DNA from: Dehalococcoidia bacterium
GTDB taxonomy: Bacteria > Chloroflexota > Dehalococcoidia > UBA3495
Reading direction: 5' to 3'
DNA: 12,761 nucleotides
Assembly: GCA_002708395.1 (NCBI GenBank)
Contig: PANP01000052.1
Span: forward strand, 1-12,761
Shown here: piece by piece, positions 1-6,921 of the stretch
Layout: each line of letters opens with the position of its first letter
How positions within the stretch are numbered: the first letter of the stretch is position 1
The notes under the pieces: generated by a model
The model's input: only the letters and a program-made list of their open reading frames with translations
The model's database searches: none
Told to the model about the DNA's origin: nothing
Made by a program: the position numbers and the translations under genes

Positions 1-303
1 GGCTGGACCCTATGTCTTCTCGACCATAGACCAAAGCGCTTCCAGATGTTGCTTCCTGGAAACGTTAGGACTTTTGGGCACCACTCTTTTGTAACAACCA
101 TTTTAAGGTAATTACAGAGTGGCGATTACAAAGTGTTAAAATGATATAGGTCGCACGTGCCGGTGTCAATAAGAGATTGGTGCCTGAGATTTCGAAAAAA
201 CATGTCTATGATTCAGGCCGGAAATCGCTGCTCGGAACCGGTCGAACTAGGCCGCAAGATCTAGTAGTCTGTTCCGTCATTGGCTTATCGCTGGCCGTTA
301 TCC
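1..303. other. Upstream non-coding region, no gene identified
   Basis: No convincing gene is visible here. Two forward frames are open from the left edge (one to the stop at 109-111, one to the stop at 92-94), but their translations of about 30-36 residues show no recognisable family, so a gene tail cannot be claimed. Bases about 85-150 are noticeably more AT-rich than the rest of the window and contain the repeat cluster at 82-135. The region probably separates the hopanoid operon from an upstream unit lying outside the window. Confidence 0.5.
82..135. repeat. Cluster of three TTACA-(n)-AGTG repeats, possible regulator binding site
   Basis: ATTACAGAGTG (111-121) and ATTACAAAGTG (125-135) form a direct repeat with one mismatch and a 14 bp period. 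A third, looser copy lies inverted at 82-94, reading TTACAAAAGAGTG on the minus strand, with three extra bases before the AGTG. The cluster lies about 170-220 bp upstream of the putative promoter. Repeated half-sites in an AT-rich patch fit a transcription-factor site, but no family can be assigned and chance is possible. Confidence 0.3.
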
Positions 304-333
304 TTGACACCCCTGAATAGCCCCTGCTAGGAT
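304..333 (+). promoter_or_regulatory. Sigma-70-type promoter of the hopanoid operon
   Basis: A perfect -35 hexamer TTGACA (304-309) is followed after 18 bp by TAGGAT (328-333), which matches four of six positions of the -10 consensus. Transcription would begin near 340. That leaves about 70 nt of leader before the ATG at 412 but only about 10 nt, without a ribosome binding site, before the GTG at 352. It is the only strong promoter-like sequence noticed upstream of the operon's first gene. Confidence 0.6.
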
Positions 334-411
334 TTCTGCCAGCCTCATTCTGTGTATCCAAATAGCTTCGGCGCTAATCTTATTGGGCTACTCTTCAGAC
401 GGACGAGCGAC

Positions 412-1494
412 ATGAGCGGCAATAACACCGGCCAACCGATCGTCCCAATGGACTCTGGTCCAGACTTGCCTGCGATGTTCGACCGGTACAAAATCCGCGT
501 CGAGCAGGAGCTTTCCCGGTCCGTTCAGTCTCCTGAAGGCACCGATCCTTATACCTTGATCAGATACCACCTTGGATGGTCCGATCAGCACGGTGTGACT
601 GCCCAGTCCGCAATCTCCCAAGGCAAGGCCATGCGGCCAACCTTGTGTCTCTTCGCCTGCGAAGCCCTTGAGGAAGACCCGGAAAGAGCTCTGCCAGCGG
701 CTGCGGCCCTGGAACTGATACACAACTTCTCGTTGATTCACGACGATATCCAAGACCAGGACGTCGAGCGCCGTCACCAACCAACGGTTTGGTCCATCTG
801 GGGAGTGCCCAAAGCTCTGGTGGCGGGCGACACCATGCAATCCGTTGGAGATGTCTGCCTCTTAAACACCGCTAGGCATGGAGTGTTGCCACAAACGATA
901 CTAAGAATATCGAGTATCCTCACCGATAGTTACCTGGAGATGATTCAAGGACAGTGCCTGGACCTGGGGTTCGAATCCAGCACCACCATAACCTCGGCGG
1001 ATTACCTCCAGATGATTGCTTTTAAGACCGGCGCATTGATCCGCAGCGGCATGGAGATCGGCGCTCTGCTGGCCACTGACGACCCCGCTGCGTTCCAAGC
1101 CTTCTCACGCTTTGGCAACTGCGTCGGCCGGGCATTCCAGATCAGAGACGACTACCTGGGGATATGGGGAGACTCTTCCCTTATGGGCAAGTCTGCCGGG
1201 AACGACATCCGGCGGCGGAAAAAATCCTTCCCCATCGTTTACGCTTTTGAGAAGGCGGTTGGCCAGAACCGGGACGATTTGCTGCGCATCTATGCTCAGG
1301 AAGAGATCGACGACGATGACGTGAGCCGGGTTCTGGTCATCCTCGAAGAGGTTGGCGCCCGGGAAGAGTCCCAATCGCTGACGGAAACCAGCGCCGAGGA
1401 GGCGTTGGAAGCCATCTCGTTGGTTAGCCTACCCACCTGGGCTAGGACCGAGGCTGAAGGTCTCGTTGATTTTCTAGCAAGGCGCCAGTACTGA
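412..1494 (+). CDS. Polyprenyl diphosphate synthase (FPP/GGPP synthase family)
   Basis: Trans-isoprenyl diphosphate synthase, condensing isopentenyl diphosphate with allylic diphosphates. It is the first gene of the hopanoid operon and so presumably supplies the C15 precursor of squalene. From the ATG at 412 it has 360 residues. Visible are GKAMRP (residues 71-76, substrate-binding Lys/Arg), the first aspartate-rich motif DDIQD (111-115) and the second, DDYLGIWGD (246-254). The first motif is the short DDxxD form with Phe five residues upstream, which in established chain-length rules resembles archaeal-type GGPP synthases more than bacterial FPP synthases with a DDxxxxD motif. Product length is therefore uncertain. 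The frame extends upstream to a GTG at 352, but that start would have almost no leader. The ATG has a weak GGACGAG at 401-407. An acidic EEIDDDDV stretch lies near residues 297-304. Confidence 0.88.
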   Translation: MSGNNTGQPIVPMDSGPDLPAMFDRYKIRVEQELSRSVQSPEGTDPYTLIRYHLGWSDQHGVTAQSAISQGKAMRPTLCLFACEALEEDPERALPAAAALELIHNFSLIHDDIQDQDVERRHQPTVWSIWGVPKALVAGDTMQSVGDVCLLNTARHGVLPQTILRISSILTDSYLEMIQGQCLDLGFESSTTITSADYLQMIAFKTGALIRSGMEIGALLATDDPAAFQAFSRFGNCVGRAFQIRDDYLGIWGDSSLMGKSAGNDIRRRKKSFPIVYAFEKAVGQNRDDLLRIYAQEEIDDDDVSRVLVILEEVGAREESQSLTETSAEEALEAISLVSLPTWARTEAEGLVDFLARRQY

Positions 1495-1502
1495 GGCCAA
1501 AT

Positions 1503-2543
1503 ATGAAGCCTGCGAAACGTCCGATCGAGCTTTCCTTGCGGTTGGCAGTGTACCTGCTGAAGAAACGGCTGACCGGCCGGAAAAGATTCCCATTGGTGAC
1601 CATGCTTGAACCTTTGGAGATGTGTAACTTGGCGTGTGTTGGTTGCGGTCGTATCCGGGAATATCAACCGGTGATTGACCGGATGATGCCCGTGGATGTG
1701 GCTTTGAACGCAGTCAAGGAGTCGGGCGCTCCCATCGTTTCCATCGCCGGTGGCGAACCGACTATTCATCCTAGGATCGACGAGATAATCAACCGGCTGA
1801 TTGAAGATAAATACTTCGTCTATTGCTGCACCAACGGCTTGCTGTTGGACAAGATGCTCACCAAGATACCCCCTTCCAAGTACCTGTGTTGGGTTGTCCA
1901 CATGGACGGTATGGAAGAGATGCACGACGAGTCGGTCGCCCGCAAAGGTGTTTTCAAAAAAGCGGTGCAGGTCATGGAGTTGGCGTTGAGCCAAGGCTAC
2001 CGGGTTTGCACCAACACCACGATATTCAAAAACAGCGACGTGGAAGACCTCTGGGAGATGTTCCGTTTGGTGAAAGACATAGGCGTGGAAGGGTCGATGA
2101 TTTCGCCGGGCTACGACTTTGAAGACGCGCCCATTCAAGACATGTTTCTGAATAGGCAGGAGTCCCGGAACATCTTCAAGAAGCTTTTGGACCCAACTAA
2201 GACCCAGGGTATGAAGTTCTACAACAACCCGTTGTATCTGAATTTTTTGCAGGGGGAAAGGGAATACCAGTGCACTGCCTGGTCCAACCCCACCTATACT
2301 GTCCTCGGTTGGCGTAAACCGTGCTACCCCTTGGCCGACGAACACGTTCAGGACGTCGATGAGTTATACGAGGCCGATCTGTGGCAAAAATACGGTGTCG
2401 GCAACGACCCTCGGTGCGCAAACTGCATGATGCACTGCGGCTTCGAGTCCGCCACCATCTTCAAGGCCATCTCCACGCCTAAGGACTGGGCGACTCTCAT
2501 CAAGTCAGGAGCCGCTCGCAAGGGCGGCATCACCGCTGCATAG
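1503..2543 (+). CDS. hpnH: Adenosylhopane synthase HpnH (radical SAM)
   Basis: Radical SAM enzyme that adds the 5'-deoxyadenosyl radical to diploptene to give adenosylhopane, the first step of C35 hopanoid side-chain synthesis. The [4Fe-4S]-binding CxxxCxxC is at Cys41, Cys45 and Cys48, in the context MLEPLEMCNLACVGCG typical of HpnH. The SAM-contacting GGEP motif is at 83-86. Further cysteines at 257, 274, 305, 308 and 312 sit in the C-terminal part; the CANCMMHC cluster is the kind of C-terminal Cys region also seen in HpnH relatives. Length (346 residues) fits the family. The ATG at 1503 has a GAGG ribosome binding site (1493-1496) overlapping the stop codon of the preceding gene, 8 bp away, so the two are probably translated in tandem. 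hpnG follows directly, the usual pairing. Confidence 0.93.
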   Translation: MKPAKRPIELSLRLAVYLLKKRLTGRKRFPLVTMLEPLEMCNLACVGCGRIREYQPVIDRMMPVDVALNAVKESGAPIVSIAGGEPTIHPRIDEIINRLIEDKYFVYCCTNGLLLDKMLTKIPPSKYLCWVVHMDGMEEMHDESVARKGVFKKAVQVMELALSQGYRVCTNTTIFKNSDVEDLWEMFRLVKDIGVEGSMISPGYDFEDAPIQDMFLNRQESRNIFKKLLDPTKTQGMKFYNNPLYLNFLQGEREYQCTAWSNPTYTVLGWRKPCYPLADEHVQDVDELYEADLWQKYGVGNDPRCANCMMHCGFESATIFKAISTPKDWATLIKSGAARKGGITAA

Positions 2544-2557
2544 CTGGTGGAGCCACG

Positions 2558-3280
2558 TTGCTAACCATCATCGCCAGCATGGAGCGAGAACTGTCCGTTT
2601 TACGGCGGGAGATTTTCGCTGTTCGTTCCGGAAGTGATTTGAGAATGGCAGTAGTGGGAATCGGAAAATCTCAAAGCCAAGCTGGCGTACGGGAGATACT
2701 TAATGCCGGTTCGGGAGGCCCGACGAGACAGTTGCTGATGTTGGGCTTTGCTGGTGCGGTAGATCAGGGGCTTAAAACCGGCGATTTGATTCTATCCAGT
2801 AGGTATCATCTGGACTCTCCGGGCGAAGATTTTCTGACTCCGTCTACGGCGATGCGGCAGAACGGGATGCTTGCCGCCTCCAATGCTGGGTTACCGATTC
2901 ATCACGTGGATTCCCTCACGGTCGATGGGATAGTTTCCACGCCGGCGGCCAAAACGGCGCTGGCTGAAGAACATCGAGTTGGAATCGTCGATATGGAAGA
3001 CTACTGGCTGGCTGCGGCGGCCCAAGAAGCCCAAGTGCCCTTCGTATCGGCGAGAGCCGTTCTGGACACCGCCGAACAAAGCCTGCCAAGTTACTTGGCC
3101 GGTCTCTCTCGAGGACGCGCCGCAGACGTGCTCAGAGCCGTGGCGGTGCCGTGGCAGGTTCCGGTTCTGGTTGGCCTGGCATTTCAGGCTCGCATCGCCC
3201 GGCTAACACTTGCTCGATTCGCTACGTCTTTTATCCGGCAATGGGAACGTGAAGGCTCTGCTTTGGCAGTGGCTCGATAA
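2558..3280 (+). CDS. hpnG: Adenosylhopane nucleosidase/phosphorylase HpnG
   Basis: Nucleoside phosphorylase (MTA/SAH nucleosidase-like) family protein that removes adenine from adenosylhopane, leading to ribosylhopane. Motifs in the 240-residue product: GFAGAV (63-68, family glycine-rich segment), VDMED (144-148, equivalent of the ribose-binding Met-Glu motif) and RAVLDTA (166-172, where the base-recognising Asp normally lies). The start is the TTG at 2558, preceded by GGTGGAG at 2546-2552 with 5 nt spacing. An in-frame ATG at 2579 would delete the first beta strand (LTIIASM), so TTG is preferred. It lies 14 bp after hpnH, the gene whose product it uses. Family membership is clear; the HpnG assignment over a generic nucleosidase rests largely on this context. 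Confidence 0.87.
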   Translation: MLTIIASMERELSVLRREIFAVRSGSDLRMAVVGIGKSQSQAGVREILNAGSGGPTRQLLMLGFAGAVDQGLKTGDLILSSRYHLDSPGEDFLTPSTAMRQNGMLAASNAGLPIHHVDSLTVDGIVSTPAAKTALAEEHRVGIVDMEDYWLAAAAQEAQVPFVSARAVLDTAEQSLPSYLAGLSRGRAADVLRAVAVPWQVPVLVGLAFQARIARLTLARFATSFIRQWEREGSALAVAR

Positions 3281-3321
3281 GTCGAGGCGGTCAGCCCGTT
3301 TCAAGCTCAGCAGTGAGATAG

Positions 3322-4326
3322 ATGAAGGTTCTGGTCACCGGGGCGACGGGATTTATCGGGGGAAACCTGGCCCGGAGGCTCTGCCAGCGCGGTTATGAAG
3401 TGAGAGCGCTGGTTAGGCCGGGAGCGAACACATTAACAATCGATGATATCGGCGTCGAACAATTTCCCGGAGATATCTTAGACCGGGAATCGGTGGGCCG
3501 GGCGGTTGAGGGATGTCAGGCGGTTTTTCATTGCGCTGCGATCTACGCCTTCTGGTCTATGACTCCCGATCTCATCCACCGGACCAACGTGGATGGCACA
3601 AAGACGGTCCTACAGGCGGCGAAGCGGGCGGGAGCCTCTCGCATTGTGTTCACCAGCACCGTTTCCACCATGGGGTTCTGGCCGGGAAAACTCAGCACTG
3701 AAGAAACCTTGCTGGATCCGAGCCATTTGGTAGGGCATTACAAGAATTCCAAACACCAGGCCGAGTTGTTGGCTTTTGAGATGGCAGCTGAGGGCCTACC
3801 TTTGGTGGTGGTCAACCCAACGGCGCCGGTGGGACCCTGGGATGTTAAACCTACGCCCACCGGCAGGATAATCTTGGACTTTATGCGGGGAAGAATCCCC
3901 GCCTACTTGGACACCGGTCTGAATCTGGTGGATGTGGAAGACGTGGCGGAAGGCCATATTCTAGCGTTAGAGCACGGAATACCGGGGCAACGATACCTTT
4001 TAGGGAATAAGAACGTTTCTCTGATAGACATGTTCCGCATGCTTCAGGCCATAACCCGCCGCCGCGCGCCCCGCTGGCGCATCCCGTATTGGATGGCCTT
4101 GGCGGCGGGCTATCTTGATGAGGCAGTTGAAGGTAGAATTCTAAGCCGGGAACCGAGGATACCGGTCGAGGGCATAAAAATAGCGAGATCGCCGATGTCC
4201 GTGGATTGTGAAAAGGCGATCCGCGAATTGGGGCTGCCCCAGAATTCTGTTGAAGTGGCATTGGAGAAAGCGGTGACGTGGTTCACTGATTACGGGTATG
4301 TTGGGTCGGGAGTAAGGTCAAAGTGA
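3322..4326 (+). CDS. hpnA: Hopanoid-associated sugar epimerase HpnA
   Basis: Extended short-chain dehydrogenase/reductase of 334 residues. The NAD(P)-binding motif TGATGFIGG lies at 6-14, a conserved TSTVS at 111-115, and the catalytic YxxxK pair is Tyr140/Lys144, followed by a proline-rich NPTAPVGPWD segment near 173-182. This arrangement is characteristic of the HpnA group found in hopanoid loci, whose exact reaction is, to my knowledge, not settled. A role in hopanoid side-chain sugar modification is assumed from neighbourhood. It begins 41 bp after hpnG with a weak GTGAGA ribosome binding site. Its TGA stop overlaps the GTG start of the cyclase gene (GTGA at 4323-4326), indicating translational coupling to shc. 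Confidence 0.9.
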   Translation: MKVLVTGATGFIGGNLARRLCQRGYEVRALVRPGANTLTIDDIGVEQFPGDILDRESVGRAVEGCQAVFHCAAIYAFWSMTPDLIHRTNVDGTKTVLQAAKRAGASRIVFTSTVSTMGFWPGKLSTEETLLDPSHLVGHYKNSKHQAELLAFEMAAEGLPLVVVNPTAPVGPWDVKPTPTGRIILDFMRGRIPAYLDTGLNLVDVEDVAEGHILALEHGIPGQRYLLGNKNVSLIDMFRMLQAITRRRAPRWRIPYWMALAAGYLDEAVEGRILSREPRIPVEGIKIARSPMSVDCEKAIRELGLPQNSVEVALEKAVTWFTDYGYVGSGVRSK

Positions 4327-6428
4327 CGGTTTACCAAGGAAATAGAGTCGATGCGCCTTCAGTGGAGAACCTGGAGATTGCCATTACTCGCTGCCGGGAA
4401 TTCTTCCGTCAGAACCAATATTCCGACGGATACTGGTGGGGAGAACTGGAGTCCAACCCCACCATGGAAGCGGAATATCTACTGTTGACCCATTTTCTGG
4501 GCAGGCCGGACGCCGAACGGTGGCGGAAGATTTGCAACCAGATTCTCCGGAAACAGGGCGACGACGGCTCCTGGGGCCAATATTATCAAGCACCCGGAGA
4601 CCTGAGTACATCGATCGAGTGCTATTTCGCCCTGAAAATGGGCGGCCACTCGCGGGATGCGGAATATATGGCCAAAGCTCGTGGATTTATCCTGTCCAGG
4701 GGTGGGATACCTAACGCCCGGATATTTACCAAGATTTGGCTGGCTCTCTTCGGTCAGTGGGATTGGAAAGGCCTTCCCAACCTGCCGCCCGAGTTGATTC
4801 TCGTACCGCCGTCTCTCCCGTTCAGCGTCTACGACTTCGCCGGCTGGGCTCGCCCAACAATCGTACCCATGCTGGTGATTTTGAGCCGCCAGCCTCACTG
4901 CCCGATTCCCGATTGGGCTCACTTGGACGAGCTTTATCCAAAACTGCGTGAGGAAACCAATTACTCCTTGCCCAAACCCCAGTCACGTTGGGGATGGGCG
5001 AAACTGCTGTATCATTTGGACCAACTGGCAGGTCTATACCAACTCCTACCGATGCATCCCCTTCGCGGTTGGGCCGAGCGAAAAATCGTCGATTGGGTGG
5101 TAGGTCATCAAGAGCCCAACGGTTCTTGGGCCGGGATTCAGCCCCCTTGGGTCTATTCCTTGATCGCCCTGCACCACATGGGCTTCCCTCCGGACCATCC
5201 CGTGATGGAGAAAGGCTTCGCGGGCATCGACGGATACGCCATAGAAGACGAAGACACTTTCTCGGTGCAGGGTTGCATCTCTCCCGTGTGGGATACTTGC
5301 CTCGCTCAAGTGGGCTTGATCGAATCGGGTCTGGGCGAAGCGGATCCAATGATTCAGCAGTCCACACGATGGCTTTTGGACCAGCAGATATTGGAGCCTG
5401 GCGACTGGCAGGTGCGAGCGAAAAACGTGGAGCCCGGAGGCTGGGCCTTCGAGTTCGACAATAACCGGTACCCCGACATCGACGACACTTCGGAAGTTAT
5501 AATGGCTCTGAATCTGGCGCGACTGGGCCCCGAGGACGACCCAAGGCGGCGACAAGCCATCAAACGGGGCGTCAATTGGATACTAGCTCTGCAAAGCAAG
5601 GATGGCGGTTGGGGCGCTTTCGACAAAGACAACAACCGGAGTTACGTTAGCATGCTCCCCTTCTCCGATTTCGGAGAGGTGCTGGACCCAACCAGCGTGG
5701 ACGTTACTGCGCACATATTGGAAATGTTGGGTAAACTTGGTTACCAACGGGACTTTCCTCCGTTGGTCCAAGCCCGGCGGTACATACTCGACCGGCAAGA
5801 AGAAGACGGCTCCTGGTTCGGTCGTTGGGGCGTCAATCATATCTATGGAGTTGGCGCCGTGTTGCCTGCTTTGGCCGCCATCAATGAGGACATGACCCAG
5901 CCATATGTTACGCAGGCTGTCGAATGGCTGGTTGCCCACCAGAACGATGACGGCGGTTGGGGAGAAAGCTGCGGCTCCTACGTCGACCCGGAACTGCGTG
6001 GCGTTGGACCCAGCACTCCATCGCAGACTTCGTGGGCACTGATTGCTCTGCTGGCTGCCGGGAGAGAGGCCAGCGACCCGGTTCTCCGGGGCGTCACATA
6101 CCTTTTGGTGACACAGGACGAGGGAGGATGCTGGGATGAACCTTATTTCACGGGCACCGGTTTCCCTGGTTATGGAGCGGGAGAACCGCCCAAGACTATG
6201 CCTAAACCCGGTGAGCCGGGATACCAGGGATTGGATATGCCCGGTGGTTTCATGATTAACTATCACATGTATCGCAATTATTGGCCGCTGATGGCCTTGG
6301 GGAGATATAAGACCCAAACGAACCACCGCCACTGGGATGCCGACGGTACGACCGGAATCACCGAACCTACCGGAACGGCGGCCCAGATGGTATACGCTCA
6401 GGGGGAAACCAGCCAACATGAAAGCTAA
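4323..6428 (+). CDS. shc: Squalene-hopene cyclase
   Basis: Class II triterpene cyclase that protonates squalene and folds it to pentacyclic hopene/hopanol at the membrane; the central hopanoid enzyme. The protonating DxDD motif is DIDD at 385-388. QW repeats (Q-x3-G-x-W type) are at 78-84, 263-269, 424-430, 492-498 and 540-546, with a degenerate copy near 598-604, as expected for the alpha/alpha-barrel fold. At 701 residues it exceeds the common 630-660. The extra length is a Pro/Gly-rich insert (about 617-641) between GTGFP and NYHMYRNYWPLMALGRY, plus a tail of about 39 polar residues after GRYK. The GTG start overlaps the hpnA stop. The last codons overlap the next gene by 11 bp. Confidence 0.96.
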   Translation: MTVYQGNRVDAPSVENLEIAITRCREFFRQNQYSDGYWWGELESNPTMEAEYLLLTHFLGRPDAERWRKICNQILRKQGDDGSWGQYYQAPGDLSTSIECYFALKMGGHSRDAEYMAKARGFILSRGGIPNARIFTKIWLALFGQWDWKGLPNLPPELILVPPSLPFSVYDFAGWARPTIVPMLVILSRQPHCPIPDWAHLDELYPKLREETNYSLPKPQSRWGWAKLLYHLDQLAGLYQLLPMHPLRGWAERKIVDWVVGHQEPNGSWAGIQPPWVYSLIALHHMGFPPDHPVMEKGFAGIDGYAIEDEDTFSVQGCISPVWDTCLAQVGLIESGLGEADPMIQQSTRWLLDQQILEPGDWQVRAKNVEPGGWAFEFDNNRYPDIDDTSEVIMALNLARLGPEDDPRRRQAIKRGVNWILALQSKDGGWGAFDKDNNRSYVSMLPFSDFGEVLDPTSVDVTAHILEMLGKLGYQRDFPPLVQARRYILDRQEEDGSWFGRWGVNHIYGVGAVLPALAAINEDMTQPYVTQAVEWLVAHQNDDGGWGESCGSYVDPELRGVGPSTPSQTSWALIALLAAGREASDPVLRGVTYLLVTQDEGGCWDEPYFTGTGFPGYGAGEPPKTMPKPGEPGYQGLDMPGGFMINYHMYRNYWPLMALGRYKTQTNHRHWDADGTTGITEPTGTAAQMVYAQGETSQHES

Positions 6429-6861
6429 GTCTTTCTGCCTCAAGATTAAGACAGAGAGTGCGCCACAATTCATCGACATCACTGAGTGGGTTGGTGAATG
6501 TGTGGCGAAATCTAAGGTTAGTAACGGCTTTGCCGTGATTTTTTCCAAACATACAACTGCGTCGGTCAAGATCAACGAGAACGAACCCCTGTTGCTTGAA
6601 GACATGACAAGATTCTTGGAGCAACTTTCACCTCGTGACGGCGCCTACCAACACAACGACTTCACCATCCGCACGGTGAACATGAATCCCGACGAATCCC
6701 CCAACGGCCATGCGCATTTGCAACACCTCCTCCTGGGCACTAGCGAAACCGTGCCGATAATCGATGGTTCTGTGCAATTCGGCCGCTACCAAAGTGTATT
6801 TTTCATCGAGTTGGATCACCCAAGAGACCGGGAAGTCATGGTCCAGGTCGTTGGCGACTAG
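6418..6861 (+). CDS. yjbQ: YjbQ/UPF0047 family protein
   Basis: Small protein of 147 residues with the UPF0047 signature: SKHTTASVKINEN (43-55), followed by a His-rich segment NGHAHLQHLLLGTS (96-109) and FGRYQSVFFIELDHPR (121-136). In characterised members the conserved His residues coordinate a metal in a trimer, and weak thiamine-phosphate synthase activity has been reported; the physiological role is unclear. The frame extends upstream inside the cyclase gene, but the ATG at 6418 is preferred because homology begins there and an AGGGGGA ribosome binding site (6400-6406) precedes it. It overlaps the cyclase 3' end by 11 bp, so co-translation with hopanoid genes is likely although no hopanoid function is known for the family. 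Confidence 0.85.
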   Translation: MKAKSFCLKIKTESAPQFIDITEWVGECVAKSKVSNGFAVIFSKHTTASVKINENEPLLLEDMTRFLEQLSPRDGAYQHNDFTIRTVNMNPDESPNGHAHLQHLLLGTSETVPIIDGSVQFGRYQSVFFIELDHPRDREVMVQVVGD

Positions 6862-6921
6862 AAACTCCGGCCGTCCGGTTCGCGAATATCCTCTGGAAGA
6901 TGAGCCGGAAACTGAGAATGT

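Noticed and set aside
10..29. CTATG/CATAG inverted repeat at the left edge
   Set aside because: A 5 bp stem with a 10 bp loop is expected by chance, and there is no T-run to suggest a terminator.
1..111. Possible C-terminal tail of an upstream gene
   Set aside because: Two frames are open from the edge but neither translation resembles a protein family, so there is no way to choose one.
1296..2345. Long minus-strand open frame (349 codons) opposite hpnH
   Set aside because: It lies entirely opposite the well-supported prenyl synthase end and hpnH, shows no family motif, and has no translation signals; it is a by-product of codon usage on the plus strand.
6337..6417. 27-residue N-terminal extension of the YjbQ protein
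   Set aside because: It lies wholly inside the cyclase coding region, and family similarity starts at the ATG at 6418, which has its own AGGGGGA site.
5583..6605. Minus-strand open frame (340 codons) opposite the cyclase and yjbQ
   Set aside because: It spans two convincing plus-strand genes, its translation is low-complexity without recognisable domains, and no promoter or ribosome binding site was seen.
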